64,000 nucleotides of DNA from Ostrinia nubilalis (Eukaryota > Arthropoda > Insecta > Lepidoptera > Crambidae). A program made the position numbers and the translations under genes. The notes beneath the pieces were generated by a model that saw only the letters and a program-made list of their open reading frames with translations, was not told where the DNA came from and searched no databases. The stretch spans positions 4,712,001-4,776,000 of the forward strand of contig NC_087096.1 of NCBI RefSeq assembly GCF_963855985.1, written 5' to 3'. Positions within the stretch are counted from its first letter, which is position 1. Each line of letters opens with the position of its first letter. Positions 1 to 13,048 of this stretch are shown one piece after another.

Positions 1-904
1 TTACTTACAAATAATGACTTGAATCATATAGATTTGACATTTAAATTACTTTTTGTTTGATAAAAACTCGAGCCGGGAGAGCCAAGTTTTTGTCAATTTC
101 TTTTTCATTTGTACAAATTATATTTTAATTAGTTTATTATTTGAACGGGCACTACAATTATAATAATAAATGCCTTTACTTAGTAAAGCACCTACTTACT
201 ATTTTATATAGAAAATTGGTCGATTAATGATTTTATCGCACGGTACTCTGCTAGTAAAATGATTTGTACTCAAATATTATTCAATTTAATAAAATAATAT
301 CTAAGTTTCATTATATTCAAGTGCAAAAACGAACCTCTTTTGTTACAAAATCTATTTTTTTTAAACTTAAGTTAAAGTTAAGTTATATCTAAAAGACTAA
401 ACTTATAATTCTCTCTGTAAAATCCTCAGGTAGAGAAGTAGATGTAACTACATCCATTTTTAACAAGCCAAGTTGTTAGGAGTTTGTTAACTGACTTTGA
501 AAGTATCGTTAAGGTAAGACTTAGCCCAAACTTTGCAACTTAAATAAACATGAAAGTGTGAGCCGTACGAGGACTTAATGTTTGTTTAATGTTCGCTGAA
601 ATCCTGTAAAGTTCAATCATTTGGAACGAGGACTCGTCAGGATTTGCTAACTTTTTATAGAAAGAAGGAACCGTTGACAAAATAAACAGAAGTAAATAAG
701 TAGGTAAGATATTGATTGCAAACTTCTGACACACACACACAGCTGGCGTGGTCGCAGCGCTATGTTAAGCGCGATATTAGACTAGTCATTAGACTAATAC
801 TAGTCCTGAAAACTCTATCAATTTTCCATGAAAAGTAGGGTGTAGCTTTGAAATCTAAATTAAAAGCGTTATTGCATTAATTACTGCGATTCGACAACCC
901 ATTA
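1..904. other. AT-rich sequence, nothing recognised
   Basis: Only a short (CA)n run at 727-741. No gene, RNA or element boundary seen. Confidence 0.6.
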
Positions 905-1022
905 GGCTGAGTTGCACCACCTAACTTTAACGGCAACTATAACATTATCCGGTGCTTTTTGTATGGAGTTTGACATATTTTTGAAGTTCGTCAAAGCTAA
1001 AGTAAGATTTCGCAACCTAGCC
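905..1022. mobile_element. MITE, ggctgagttgcaccacc family, copy 1
   Basis: Ends GGCTGAGTTGCACCACC and the inverse CGCAACCTAGCC with TTA on both sides; inner pair gtatggagtttgaca and gtcaaagctaaagtaag as in the other copies. Confidence 0.7.
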
Positions 1023-1129
1023 TTAAAGTATCTCATTGGTGTTAACCATCTGTGGTGTTAACTCACTACATAATTTGACAGTTGTTAAATAGTGACAGGC
1101 AACTTATAGCAGCAACCAGCTTACATTTA

Positions 1130-1312
1130 AATAAATAAATCTTTGGACAATTTCACACAGCGCCAGCTAGCCCCAAAGTAAGCAACTTAATGCTTGTGTT
1201 ATGGGTGCTAGCTTAACGGATATACTACTTGTATACTTTTTTTTTTTAAATACATAAATATTATACATAGTCACACCCAGACCCGTCACAGAAATTAAAA
1301 TTCATCAATTTT
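1130..1312. repeat. Dispersed lepidopteran repeat
   Basis: tttggacaatttcacacagc, gccagctagccccaaagtaa and gcttgtgttatgggtgctag form a string I know from many lepidopteran sequences. No coding content; class unknown. Confidence 0.45.
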
Positions 1313-1576
1313 TCAAAATTGCACACACGTTTACCTACCTACTACCAATTTAACATTGCACTAACGCCGGATGTGTATCAGAAAAGAAAACACTTGCATG
1401 AAAATATTTGGGCTTTCATCATGTCAACATTAAAACTGGCTTATCAAAATAGAAAAGGTACCATCAGAAACAGGCACACGACCGAGCGTAATTTCTTTAC
1501 GAAAGCACCCTTAGCATTTACAATAACTTTAAACCAAGCAGAGAGACCCGCGGTCGTCAAATGGGAACTGGTGGTG

Positions 1577-4500
1577 TTATCTACTCTCCTCAGCATTCAA
1601 TGATTGGAATATGTTCTTGTACCAGAAGTCTACGGTCTTCCCCCACGCTCCGAGAGTCGCTGCGTCGAGATTTAGTACTTCGATGAACATCTTCACTAGC
1701 ACGTTTTTCAAGTCCTGCGGGCAAACAGAGGGGTCAGTCGTGGAACAATGGCCGCTCATTTGCTGAAGAGATTTTGTGAAGTGGAGCCCGCTTGCTATGC
1801 ACTTATTAACAGTATGTATGATTTTAATTCTAGTTAATTCATGTTTTTCTAAAAATAAGTTATCATTTATGTTTAAGCCTAGGGAAGATTACATCAATCA
1901 ATTCAGAACGTTGGCACTATTGTACGTTGATTAGTTTTTTGTGATTAAGATTTAGATAAGTATTTTTCACTCTACCTCTACCACTTACTTAGTACCTACG
2001 CAATAAAGCGAATTTGTGTTTAGCTACGTGCTAAGCTGGTTTAGTACCTACTTAAATTAATAGGCAAGGCACACACAATTTTTTGCATTAAACTTGCTGC
2101 GCACATAAATATTTGAATTGAGGTTCGATTATGTGTAAATGCTGACATTAAAAGTTAAAGATCTTTAATGCAACTGACCAGCAAGCCAATGAGATTGTAA
2201 TTCACGCAGAAAATTTTAAACAACTTAATAAATTGTTGATTTAACGGACGTGAATTACAAAATAAGTAAATAGAATAACTATAAATCAATGTCGATGTTT
2301 CTAAAATTCTACTCTGGTCAACTCAACCTTTAACTGTTTGGAATTCATTAGAGGCCACACTGTTAGATTCATGACTATAGGTTACTTAGATTGGACTGGT
2401 CCCTCAAAGATTTATCTATGGAAGTGTATATTAACTTACATGAAAGTTTTGTTCTTTTATTTCTCTTCTCTTATGTGATTCGCCAAGCTTCACCATCATG
2501 GCTGCTACAATTTCAGGCTGGTTCAGGTTCATGATGGCTAGGTTCAAAGCTGACATCAGGTTGATCACGTGCGCTTTAAACTGGAAATTCTGGGCGTACT
2601 CGCCGTCTGGTAAATTGCGGATCATTTTGAAGTAGTTCTTCGTTTCTGGGTAGGTGGTGAATAGTCTGGAATAAAAAATACATTGTTTAAATTTATATTT
2701 AATTAAGTTGTATGGTGACTGTAGATAATATGGGTATTCATGGCAGCTTTTTGCTAAAGCACGCAGCATGGCTTTTCCTCATACTGATATTTTGTGCACT
2801 CTACAAAAAATACTAATTACTTTAAAAACAAGTCTTGTAAGTAATCGGTTGAATTGGAACTACCGATCTGCCAAATTGGACAGTCCGATGTCGAAAATAA
2901 ATCCATTGAGCTAATAAATGATGTCTTCTCAAATTACTATTTTCATTGCACGACTCACTCGTAAGTTTCATTCGATAAATTAAAGGTTCATACTGAATTA
3001 ACCTTCATCAATATAGGTTTAATTTTGAATTGATTATTTCATCATCATGATCAGTGATTTCTGAGAATGAGTTGTAAAATTAAGAATTTAAAGTAAAGCA
3101 AAAAAGGGTCTGGTCCTCGAACTCACTAAAAAAGAGCTTAATTTTTGATTGTTTCTACGCAGATAATTACTTAATCATACTGAATTTGTGTTCGGTTTCG
3201 GACACCAGATCAAATTATTTTGTCATTAATTTATCCATAACACAGTTACAATAAAATTAGTTTTTGTTGTCATTTACCTACTTTTTACCTACCCAACAAG
3301 GCCCTATTAACATTTACCAACCTATACGCGTATTTTAGTTGTTTTAAGTTTTATTACGATGATAATAATAACATTGGACATCACTTCCAAACCTGAAGGC
3401 AGCTGGAATGCCAGTTAATAAGCTGTCATATGAACCGCGGTAACAGTACCACGCATCACATTAGTAGAGTAACCATACGTTGCTGTTAAACAAATACTCA
3501 GCTGCTCTTAAGAAGCTAGTCTGGATAACTGAGATGACTAAGTTTTCAGGAATGAACTAAGAACACAGTATTAACATCAAGTTACAGAGCATTATTGAAC
3601 ATATGCAGATATGAGCATAATTATGAACTTTAGTTCCAATTTAATTCAGAAGGTATAATATTTTCTTTTAGACTTTATTTTACCTACAATAAGGATGTTT
3701 TCTGGGTAAAAAAGCCAAAGTTTTAATTAGTCCGTCAGTTAACAAAAATACACGAGACTTACTTTTTCAAACTAACGAAAATGTAAAGAGATAATGCGCG
3801 AAAGTTCAAAAGAAGAGGCTGACTCAATGTTCGCTGAAAAGTGCAGCACTTTGTGACGTCGCGCGGAACTTCAACGCACCATACCCTTGTAATTATTTGT
3901 TTGATTAAAATATATGTGATGTGATGAATAATATTTTTTGATATTGAAATTGACGGAATAAAAAATATTTTATGGAAACTAGCCTATTTTAATTTTTGAT
4001 GTTGGCTACCCAATGTCAGGAATTTACGGTGTGGCCACTGAATTCAAATTGAATGGACATTCACTCGTCAGACGGACAGGATTTATTCAATCCGATATTG
4101 TATTTCGTGGCATTGTCACCGAATTGCCCCCAATTCAACGACCATTCTAGTCATAGACCAGCTAACACATCAAGTTTCATAGACGTACCGTACCATGTTC
4201 TATCAATAAGCTTTATTAGGTACTGTAACGTTTTCTGACGATCTGATCTGGTGAAGGTCGCGGGAAGAGCCTGGATGCGGGCAGCGCATGACCGGTCGTT
4301 ATGGAAATCCTTAGGGGAGGCCTTTGTCCAGCAGTGGACGTCATTTTGCTGAAACGAACGAACGAACGTTTTATTAAAACTACTAGTCCCGTAGAATGGT
4401 CCCGTAGTGTTGGTGTAAAAAATCACAAATGTAAAAAGTAAAAAATGTTTTATTTGACAAAAAGAGCGACATCACATTTACATAAATTATAAAAAGAAAA

Positions 4501-7500
4501 ACATTGTGCCCTGCTGTCAAATAGGGGCCCGCTCAGCATTAATTGGAGCATGCCGTAGGCATGCCTCGACACCGATTTTCAGCGGGTCCCTTGACATTGC
4601 TGCTCAAAAATATGCATCCATCCTCACAGTTTCAACTTTCCAATTTTATATTTCAGTATTACCACAGAATTACTTGAATACATAGAGTTTCATGAGCGAT
4701 AAACACTGTCATCTTAAACGAACAATGGGTTTGTTCTGCCATTATGTGAAAAGTAAGAATTTACAGCGATCATAAATAAAACTGCCAAGTAAGCTGTCTA
4801 ACAGCATTCTCTATTTGCAACGCGTTGAAATGTTTAAAGCTGTAATAAATCGGATAAGTGTACTCCTTTACGACTATAGCACTTACTGGCTACTAGTTTA
4901 AATCGTAAAAACCATGATTGATAGTTGATAGGTATGTCTGCTTGAAACTTTAATGCCCATTTGTGTGCATATCAAGGATACAAATACGTAGTTGCATCAC
5001 AAAATCAATCTCAATATCGAATGAAAATTCCTTTTAATTTGTCAAGACTAATGCAATGTTCATAAGCAAGTGCACATCTTTGAGTAGGTAAGTACATTTG
5101 GGAATTTCAGGGATTAAGTATGACTATTGACTGTAACATCTAAGTATGTTCCTGAAATCTGAATTCAGATTACAACACCTATGGCCTGAAGTAAGTATGT
5201 AATATCTTCTAAGTAAGAGTGAAAGAAAACAAAACAAGCACGGAAATCTTATCGAAATTAATTGGTTGTGATCTCAATTCAGATTTCAGGAACATCATTA
5301 ACACGCCACAGAGGTTCTTGCGTGTACCATAAGTAGATTTAATATTGTGCTCACTGCAAAGCATTAGGTACACGTAAAATAGAATTTTCCATTACTTACA
5401 TTACTCCTAGTGAGAGAGCACCTTTAATACAAATACTTATGGGTTTATGCGATTAGGTTACCAATGTGGTTTATTTATTTAAGTCTGCCTTCGTGGTCTA
5501 CTTGTGGTTTTACACTTCCTACTTACTAGGTAATTCCTACTTAGCAGTAGGCTATAGTTTTTGAAATGACAAATATTACTTTTTCAAAATTAATAATATC
5601 GTCTAAAAGCCTTTCGCAGAATTACCAGAACTATAAACTTTGAAATAAATTAGAAAATTTACTAGTAGGTGGTTATACCAAAATTAAAACATGTTACAAA
5701 AACTAATTTAAAAATATAAAAAAAATATATTTGCTTTGGGTGGGAGTTAAACAACGTTTCCAAGTTTCATTAATTAAAAACAAAAGCTTTTTTACCTTAA
5801 ATAAAACAATAAAGTAAGTATGTAATAAAAAAAACGTCAAATTTTTGTGATGATTTACACAGAAATTCACTTCAGTCAAGCTTAGAAATTATCGGAAGAA
5901 ATATGTCAGCAAAACTGGCAGGCATTTTTGGAATAGTTTCGTAAAGCGTGCCAAGCGCTTTAAACTTCCAGTGCTAATGGTGTTTGAGACTGTGGTATTT
6001 GAAAACCCGGTTTACACCCGACAGGGTTTTAAAAAAAACTTTAATAAAAATGTATAAAGGGTGGACTTAATGCTAAAAGTATTTGGTCATTTTAAAATCC
6101 GATAACAGTTAATGCTACGAGACTTGAAGTTGTCTTATTATTATTATTAACAACATTTTTGAATAAATGTTAATCTACTAGAATCATTCCTCTTTGTTCC
6201 AATTGTGGTATTACCTATCTGAATAGACCGCATCAAGAAAACTACAGGCACCTAGATTTCAGCCGAGCTTTTCCAGTTGCAGGATTGTAGTTGCTACGAA
6301 AAGATCTTTCGTAGTCAACATTTTTGTAGCTTTTTGCAGCTTTCTTCATTTACTGTTAAGTAATCTTAAAACAAATATTTGGATATTTTCTTCAAACTAC
6401 GTTTGTAATTTAGCAGTTGAGCTGAGCTTTTATTTTCATTTCTTAGAGGAGACCGAGGAAAGTTGTGACAGAGTAGTAATTGTGACATTGTCGATTTTTT
6501 GGAACTTAACTACCTACTAGCGAGCTCGTAACAGTGCGCGTTTTTAGTTCAAGTCTCGAGTTAACAAATACGCGCTGTTGCGAGCTCATCGATAGTTAAA
6601 TATAGGTTTTCAAAAATGGACAATGTCACAACTCTCCTCTGTCACAACTCTCCTCGGTCTCGCCTATCCTACTTCAGTTAAAATTCAAAGATTTGCGGAA
6701 ATCTCACGTCAAAGTCGTCGGTAGTAAATCGCACCACAGCGACGCTATAAATCAGCTCTAATTTCCCAGAACACGTATTGATTTGATCGAGTCGCGACAC
6801 TTTTAGCTTTACGATGTCGTATCGTCGGTGTCGCCGCGGGAAAACAATCGCATTCGTCTAAACTTGCGAGTGGTAGCCATATTATCAAACTTTAAAATTT
6901 CATGGTAACTAAACTCACTAATATAATAATTATTATTGACGGGATTGCTACCATCGTCCATCCGTGATCATGGTGCTTGCAACAGTGCCGAAATATCGGA
7001 GACTCAAAATTAAAGTACCTACATACATGGTAGCAATCACGTCTATAATAATAATTACGAATAAATCGATCGTTTAGGGCTGCCGTAACGTTTTGAGTAG
7101 GCCAGTCATGCGTTTGAAAGACCGCACACTGTTGGTAATTGATACTTTTATTTCAACGCAGTCGTACAATGTTCCGCATTCGGTCATGCAGCGGCTTAAC
7201 ACGTCTTATTTGAAAAAGGGCTTACTTAACCTAGAATCGATTATCGACCTAGACTCATTTCAAGTAGATATTTATGAGTTAAATGTATCTAAATTGCGAA
7301 GGGAAGGATACCCCGTTCACGTCTCACTGTCACGCGAGGAAAGGGTGCAGTAGAGACTGATATAGCACACATAGTACTAAGACAGTATCAGTAATAACTG
7401 GATGGTAAGGTATGCACAGTTCACGGTTTGCGGTCACGTGAAGGCAGGAGGTAGCGAAAACTTTTATGAAGCTTCCAGCTCTTTAACAGTATCCAAATAG

Positions 7501-8885
7501 AGTTGAAGTTCTCATAATAATAATCATCATCATCATCATCAACAGCCCTTTACAGTCCACTGCTGGACTATGAGCCTCCTCCACTAAAATGGAGGGTTTT
7601 GCCATAATCCCCACGCTTGGCAGGCGGGTTGGAGATCGCAGTTTAAAAGATTGATGTTTTTCAGAGAGCGCTCCTGCCCGTTCTCTGTTTGATGTGTCTC
7701 CTCTTATATTTAGTAGTCGCCTCTTACAACACCCGCGGGAAGAGTAGGGGTTGGTGACAAATGTATTGTACCTTCATAATAATAATATACACTATCAAAA
7801 ATGTAGGTAAGATTAAAAACTAAAAAGCAAACTATTTGGGTTTAGCAGCTGGCTTCAGAATATTGATTCTGATCGAATTGAGCAGTAAGAATAAGGAATC
7901 CAAGTAAAGCATTAAATTAGTATCTATTCCATAATGATTTAGCGAGAATACAAAACCTATTTCGCTTATGTATTCGCTATTTGTAATTCGCCTTTTATAA
8001 GTATAGAATAAGCACATCAAGTTGAATACGAACATTCTATGTAGTTGTAATAAGTAGGTACTATTTTGGCATAATAGTGTTGAATTTGAGTGCTGTTGTA
8101 TAATAAAGTTTTACGCCCGCAATCGGCCACACAGTCCCGCACGTGTTGTTTAAAACAATAATAGCATTCGGTTCAGCAAATACTGGAAATAAATGCCAAT
8201 ATTTGTTTGTGGCGAATAATACAATGTATGTTCTATTAGATGGAAAAATAAATAACTATAAGTACACTTTTAGTTTCCTTGCATACATTATGCTTTTGCT
8301 CTAGTTTGGATTTTTCGGAGGTGAACGAGTATTAAGTTATATAATAGTTTTATGTACCTACCTAAGTACTTTCATGACTATTCTGTCTATTTGTTTGTTA
8401 CGTTATCACGTGAAAATGAAAGTTCCTCATGAAAATGATCCTGTAGATTTCTGTTCTAACTACCGAACTGATTTGTCTACAGTGACTAGATTCGTCATCA
8501 ATGATTAATGATTTTATTATGGAATCCCGGAGGATATCTCACAGGTTCTTAACCAAAATTAAATTTGACTGTTGAGATGTTTTTATTGAACACTAAGGCT
8601 GAGTTGCACCACCTTATTTTAACCGTGATTAAACCACAACCAGTCTTTTTTGTATGGAGTTTGACAGACTTTTGACAGTTGCTAAAGTTATAGTAAGATG
8701 GTGCAACCCAGTCTAAAAAAAATGGCATACCTGTTCAAAATTTCCGTCCCGTTGGCCACTGAATTGGCATACACTGGTGCCCAGGATTTCTGCACGGCGT
8801 AAATCTCTCTCTTGGTGAGCCCGGACACTGGGTTTACCGCGTCAGGGTCTCCGCCCCACCAGATGTAGCTCAACCACGCGCCCAT
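1577..8885 (-). CDS. Globin gene 1 (insect globin, three coding exons)
   Basis: Predicted 172-aa haem globin, likely an intracellular oxygen-binding protein of the insect glob1 type. Coding exons on the minus strand are 8885-8731, 2665-2440 and 1714-1577. Junctions follow GT-AG rules (donors gtatgc and gtaagt, acceptors ttccag and cccgcag) and the reading frame is kept (AG|A at codon 52, phase 0 at codon 127). Family marks are visible: Trp35 in helix A (KSWAPVY), Phe64 in the CD region, distal His84 (FKAHVIN) and proximal His116 (GESHKRR). The N-terminus MGAWLS fits an N-myristoylation consensus (Gly2, Ser6). The acceptor at 8892-8893 lies six bases before this ATG, so an upstream exon must exist, either 5' UTR or the coding exon at 11030-11111. 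Intron 1 is about 6 kb and full of repeats. Its paralogue lies at 32.5-35.2 kb with identical intron positions. The globin call is firm; the exact start is not. Confidence 0.9.
2667..6448. other. Globin 1 intron 1, distal part
   Basis: Apart from the LINE tail at 4248-4368 this stretch holds no recognisable feature, only AT-rich intron. Confidence 0.6.
4248..4368 (+). mobile_element. RTE-type LINE 3' end with (GAAC)n tail
   Basis: The frame reads LVKVAGRAWMRAAHDRSLWK then SLGEAFVQQWTSFC and a stop at 4350-4352. This is the C-terminus of RTE-clade reverse transcriptases, followed by gaacgaacgaacg. 5'-truncated. Confidence 0.75.
6449..6662. mobile_element. MITE with ~43-bp inverted repeats in globin 1 intron 1
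   Basis: gagaccgaggaaagttgtga at the left pairs with tcacaactctcctcggtctc at the right; the inner arms cgagctcgtaacag and ctgttgcgagctc also pair. Confidence 0.75.
6921..7058. mobile_element. Inverted-repeat element in globin 1 intron 1
   Basis: aattattattgacgggattg ctaccat at the left pairs imperfectly with atggtagcaatcacgtctat aataata at the right. The interior includes cagtgccgaaatatcgga, a motif I have seen in lepidopteran repeats. Confidence 0.55.
7093..7353 (+). other. Open frame of 86 codons, not recognised
   Basis: An open stretch from about 7096 to the TAG at 7351-7353 reads RPVMRLKDRTLLVIDTF at its start and LSREERVQ at its end. It lies in globin 1 intron 1, downstream of an inverted-repeat element. 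The residue mix looks protein-like, but there is no good ATG context, no splice evidence and no family match I can name. It is more likely a transposon remnant than a gene. Confidence 0.15.
7523..7775 (-). mobile_element. SINE or LINE 3' end with (ATC)n tail
   Basis: atcatcatcatcatcatcaa followed by ccactgctggactatgagcc, cacgcttggcaggcgggttg and acacccgcgggaagag, a dispersed repeat familiar from moths and butterflies. Class uncertain. Confidence 0.55.
8598..8716. mobile_element. MITE, ggctgagttgcaccacc family, copy 2
   Basis: ggctgagttgcaccacctta at the left, gtatggagtttgacag in the middle, gatggtgcaacccagtc at the right. It ends just 3' of globin 1 coding exon 1 (intron side). Confidence 0.7.
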
Positions 8886-8995
8886 CGTTAACTGGAACAA
8901 AAGAAGATCTTTGAAATGAAATAGTTTATAATAAACAGATTTTTTTTAAACTTAGGCAAACTTAACTCTAAACAAAATAAAAATATAAACTTATT

Positions 8996-9489
8996 TTACT
9001 CAAAAATAAAAGTGTGTCCGTGAGGCAAAGAGGCGAGGATGCTGGCTGCATTTCCTCGCTGAATGGCAATACTAAGCCTTTGTGCAAGGAAAGAGCCAGC
9101 ATTTAGATTTTCCGAAATTTTAATTAATTTAGGGGAAATGGTCCGAAACAATAATTTTGCATTCGGTCCCCAAGGTCCGAAGGTCTCGACACCAAAAGGC
9201 GCAAATATGTAATCATTAGAAAGTGACTCATATTTGCGCCGTTCCTGAGTGAAACTCAGCCGACTCCGCTGCAGCCCCAGCTTTAGCAACTGATTCCCTG
9301 AGGTGGGAAGGAGCTAAAGTATCGACACATGTAGCGTCCCAAACTAAAGCCCGTCCCCGTTCCCAAGGAACCAGAGTGAGACCATCAGGTCTCTTGCCAT
9401 CATCACGGACCAATCCACGTGGTTCTAACGTGGAAGGAACTTTGATGCTGGCAAGGGCTCTCTTGATGGCGTCGTTGAGAGCAGCGTTT
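8996..9489 (-). pseudogene. LINE reverse-transcriptase C-terminal fragment with a frameshift
   Basis: On the minus strand one frame reads [20 protein letters not shown] then [17 protein letters not shown] one-base shift near 9245 leads to [27 protein letters not shown] and QRLSIAIQRGNAAS. Both match the post-RT region of a non-LTR retrotransposon family seen widely in invertebrates. Lies just upstream of globin 1 exon 1. Confidence 0.7.
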
Positions 9490-9550
9490 ATTGTAAATAA
9501 AGATAATTACAATAGTTTATTCAGTAAATAGGCCCTTTCCAGGGCACTTA

Positions 9551-9655
9551 CGCCCGTATTTACAAACATTACTATGAGGTTTCATAGTGCGCGTGAACGC
9601 ACAGGGTGACATACGAGAAGACAGAGTTCTATTCAAAGCTGTGCGTTCGATGTTC
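9551..9655. mobile_element. Truncated copy of the cgcccgtattcacaaac MITE
   Basis: Starts cgcccgtatttacaaacatt and follows the right half of 13133-13278 in inverse orientation, then stops. Confidence 0.65.
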
Positions 9656-10631
9656 TGATTCCCAATTTTATGACAGTCTTTCATGTAGTGCCGGATTCAC
9701 CCATAAGCAAATTAAGCAATTGCTACTGCACTTCTAGGGGACACCAAAGAGAGCACCAAAAACATTGCGAGCATATAAAAACTATAATCCGCGAATTTAA
9801 GACATGTAGAAGTCGCAAGTTGCATTTCAATTTGCAAAAAAATTCTTATATTTTTAAAAATGCGAAAAGATTATCAAGGTATCTTATATCAATAGATAGG
9901 AAGTATCTAAGTCCGGTTTTAACTAAATTTGAATCTTATCATACTCGTAGTTATCATGATTAGATAAAATACATTTATGCAATATTTTTTAATCAAGTGA
10001 TTTACTGATTGTTAGATCAATCTAATATCTAACTATGATGGATAAGATAAGCACTTTCGCATCTAATACAGTTGTAACAGTTGCTATTTTGCTAAAAAAT
10101 ATTATGTTATGTGACTCTACATGACTGGTTAAAATCATATACATAATCAAATGATATCAGAAGATTCTCTATATTGAGCTCTACTTAAGATATAAAATTA
10201 AATATTTCATAAATTGATAATAGACTTATCTTTGTGACGAATATAGAGTCCATGATCATAAGTCAGTTGCAAGTGGGACGATAAATTGATAAACTTTACT
10301 AAAATAAGTTAAACAAAGTTAAAAAATATTTTTTAAACATATGAAGAACTTTCAATCATCTTTCAGGTAGGTATTCAAACAACGTACTTAGAACAAAAAA
10401 TACGTAAAAAGCAGGAGATATTCGTCAAAAATTGATCGATTAATATAAAATAAAACCTCAAAGTCGTGATGATGAGTATGATAAGTATTGAACAAGATTA
10501 GTACAATTATTAGCATGAATGATAATTAGGTACCTCTTCATTAGATGTTATTAGATATGTATTTTACAATATTCATATAATTGGAACTAATCCTGCTAAA
10601 ATATTACGTAAATCATCTCAATCATAATCTA

Positions 10632-10856
10632 CTAGCTTTCCGCCCGCGGCTTCGCCCGCGTTGAATTTTTTCTGTCACAGAAAAAATTTAACGCGCGCAT
10701 CCATGTTTAAAAAACTGGGATAAAAACTATCCTATGTCCTTTCCCGGGACTCAAACTATCTCTATGCCAAATTTCATCAAAATCGGTTTAGTGGTTTAGG
10801 TGTGAAAGCAAGACAGATAGACAGAGTTACTTTTGCATTTATAATATTAGTATAGA
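10632..10856 (-). mobile_element. Helitron-like non-autonomous element, family 1
   Basis: On the minus strand it starts TCTATACTAATATTATAAAT and ends with the hairpin cgggcgaagccgcgggcgg followed by aaagCTAG and T. The interior (accgattttgatgaaatttg) is shared with the copies at 26177 and 18362. Confidence 0.7.
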
Positions 10857-11029
10857 GAAGTATAGATAGTATAGATCATAAATTTATAGTGAAAACGTCT
10901 ACTACCTTGCTAAATAGAGAAAAACTGACTTTTGAAAGGTAACTTTCTCCTGACAGGTTAAAATAGATTTTGTGTATCAAAACCTCACCTATACGCAATC
11001 TTATGCTTTGATGAATCTTTGCACTTTTA

Positions 11030-11111
11030 CCTTAGGGTGCTTGGATTTCTTCAGCACTAAAATCGCTGTCAGCAACATAAATATTGAAGACAGGTATACG
11101 AAAAGTAGCAT
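11030..11111 (-). CDS. Candidate alternative first coding exon with a membrane anchor, upstream of globin 1
   Basis: On the minus strand an ATG at 11111 opens 27 codons, rich in Leu, Ile, Phe and Val, ending KKSKHPK, followed at 11029 by the donor gtaaaa. Residues 2-20 would form one transmembrane or signal-anchor helix with a basic cytoplasmic flank. Spliced to the globin 1 acceptor at 8892-8893 it stays in frame, reading KHPK-LTMGAW and giving a 201-aa globin with an N-terminal anchor. An arthropod-type initiator (TCAGT) lies about 25-30 bases before the ATG. An in-frame join happens one time in three by chance, so the exon may instead belong to another gene or be spurious. Globin 2 has no such exon. 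Confidence 0.4.
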
Positions 11112-11773
11112 TTTCGCGAAACTTTAAACCGAAACTGACTGTACAGAAGACTCTACCATACTGGTTTGTATCAAAATTGCCTGCTAAGTTTTGTGTTTTG
11201 TTCACCAAACATGGGAGGAGTTATCTAAGGTAACTGACAAGTACAAATAAGCGTTGTTAGTTCTGTCAGTCGTTGCATGTGCAAACTGCGCTACATTTCG
11301 CATTAAATCCAAATATTTGACCGCCTATTGTTATGACGAAAGTCTAGGCAGACTAATGTTTCTCTAGACTCTAGGCTTTACTAATTTATATTTAAAAAAC
11401 AAGACAACATAAGACTACGTTTTCGCGTGGTTACGTTGTGAAGACCTAGACAGTTTATAGTAAATTAGCACTACCTAAGTACAAAACTTACCTGTGCTTA
11501 TGACAGTGCAACACGAAAGTCTAAATGTAGTATTTTCTAGCACAAAATACACAGCGAAGTGGATACCGCACTGACTAAATTCTAGTACAGATATGAAGAT
11601 GCTATTTGAACTCCGCAGAAGTTATCTTTATCTACTTAATAAACAATAAACTTATTAACAGTTTTCTGCAAGAGTTAAAGCGAAAAAAATATTTGTGTTC
11701 CAAGTGTTTCTTTAAATAGTTTTTATCACTACGCTCACGTGAGCTTCGATATCAAGTTGTTTTTTATTTATTA

Positions 11774-11975
11774 CTAGCGGCCGCCCGCGACTTCGTACGC
11801 GTGGATCCCGTTTTACCCCCTTAGGGGTGGAGTTTCGTAAAATCCTTTCTTAGCAGATGCCTACGTCATAACATCTACCTGCTGCCAAATTTCAGCTCGA
11901 TCCGTCCAGTGGTTTGGGCTGTGCGTTGATAGATCACTATGTCAGTCAGTCAGTTAGTCAGTCAGTCAGTCACCT
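11774..11975 (-). mobile_element. Helitron-like element, family 2-related, truncated
   Basis: Read on the minus strand it ends gtcgcgggcggccgCTAG like the family 2 copies. It shares the stretch aaaacgggatccacgcgtac but has a different interior and a (GACT)n tract at 11941-11970. Confidence 0.5.
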
Positions 11976-13048
11976 TTCAATACTCAATCGTTTATTGCAT
12001 AATCACATTAGCACATTCACATTAGGTCTTACAATTTAGGCAGTTATACAATGTGGACCCAGTTAGGGCACAGCAACTTTAGGAAGGAGACAGAACGACG
12101 ATCTTAATAGTTTCAAAAGAAATTAATGTACAAATAGAGTTTGGTGGAAATGTCATTTAGTTATTAAGTCACGAGCACATTTATCAGTTCTAACAGTTGT
12201 TTATTTTCCCAATCATGTGACTTATTATCATATTAACGAGGAACAGTTGCAAACAAACCGCTTGAACCACGTGCAAACTCTTGAACAAACTATACCAAGA
12301 CCCAGATTAAATATGTATACTTTTACTTACATGCTTAAATATTTATTTAAAATACTGTAATCAAAAAATTTATCTCTGGGTTTCATTAACTCTTTTTAAA
12401 TTTTTTTAGCTCAATTGCGCATTAATATCATTATTAATTACAAATTAAAATATTATAAACAACACAACTCGGCACGTAACGACTGTGCCTGAATCCTAGA
12501 GCGCTGTACTTTTTCACCGACTTCAACAAAAGGAGGAATTTCAATTCGGTTGTTTTTTTAACTTTTTTTTTTAAATATGATCTTTTGTTATGCCTTGCAA
12601 ATGGCTTTTAGTTTGGGAATAACGGAGAAACTGCTTTATACTGCATGCATACGCTGCACAAAAATCCAGTTTACAGCAGGTCATTATTAGTGCACTATAA
12701 AACAAAAGTTCCAAAAACCGGTAATATAGCCGACAATCAGACAAGCGCCTATTCGCGAAAAAACGAACGCTAATCAAATATTTGCATTCGGTAATAAACA
12801 GTTATTTAATTATTACATAAATTTTTATGCAAACTTAAGATCTAAAGAGGTCCTTACTTTGTTCATGTTTGTTTGATATTAAGCGAAAAGATAGCTTTGC
12901 AGCGCAAGCGGTTATGTAGCGCTATAATAGCTGTAGTAAAATGCCATTTATTTGCTTTTGCAGCGCTTTCCAGCGGCTGTGCAGCTAAGCCACCTAATGT
13001 GAACACACTAATAATACGGCTCATTTTGTGCACCACCACCATACTTTA
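11976..13048. other. AT-rich spacer
   Basis: No gene seen. (GTCA)n ends at 11970; the rest is unassigned. Confidence 0.6.
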
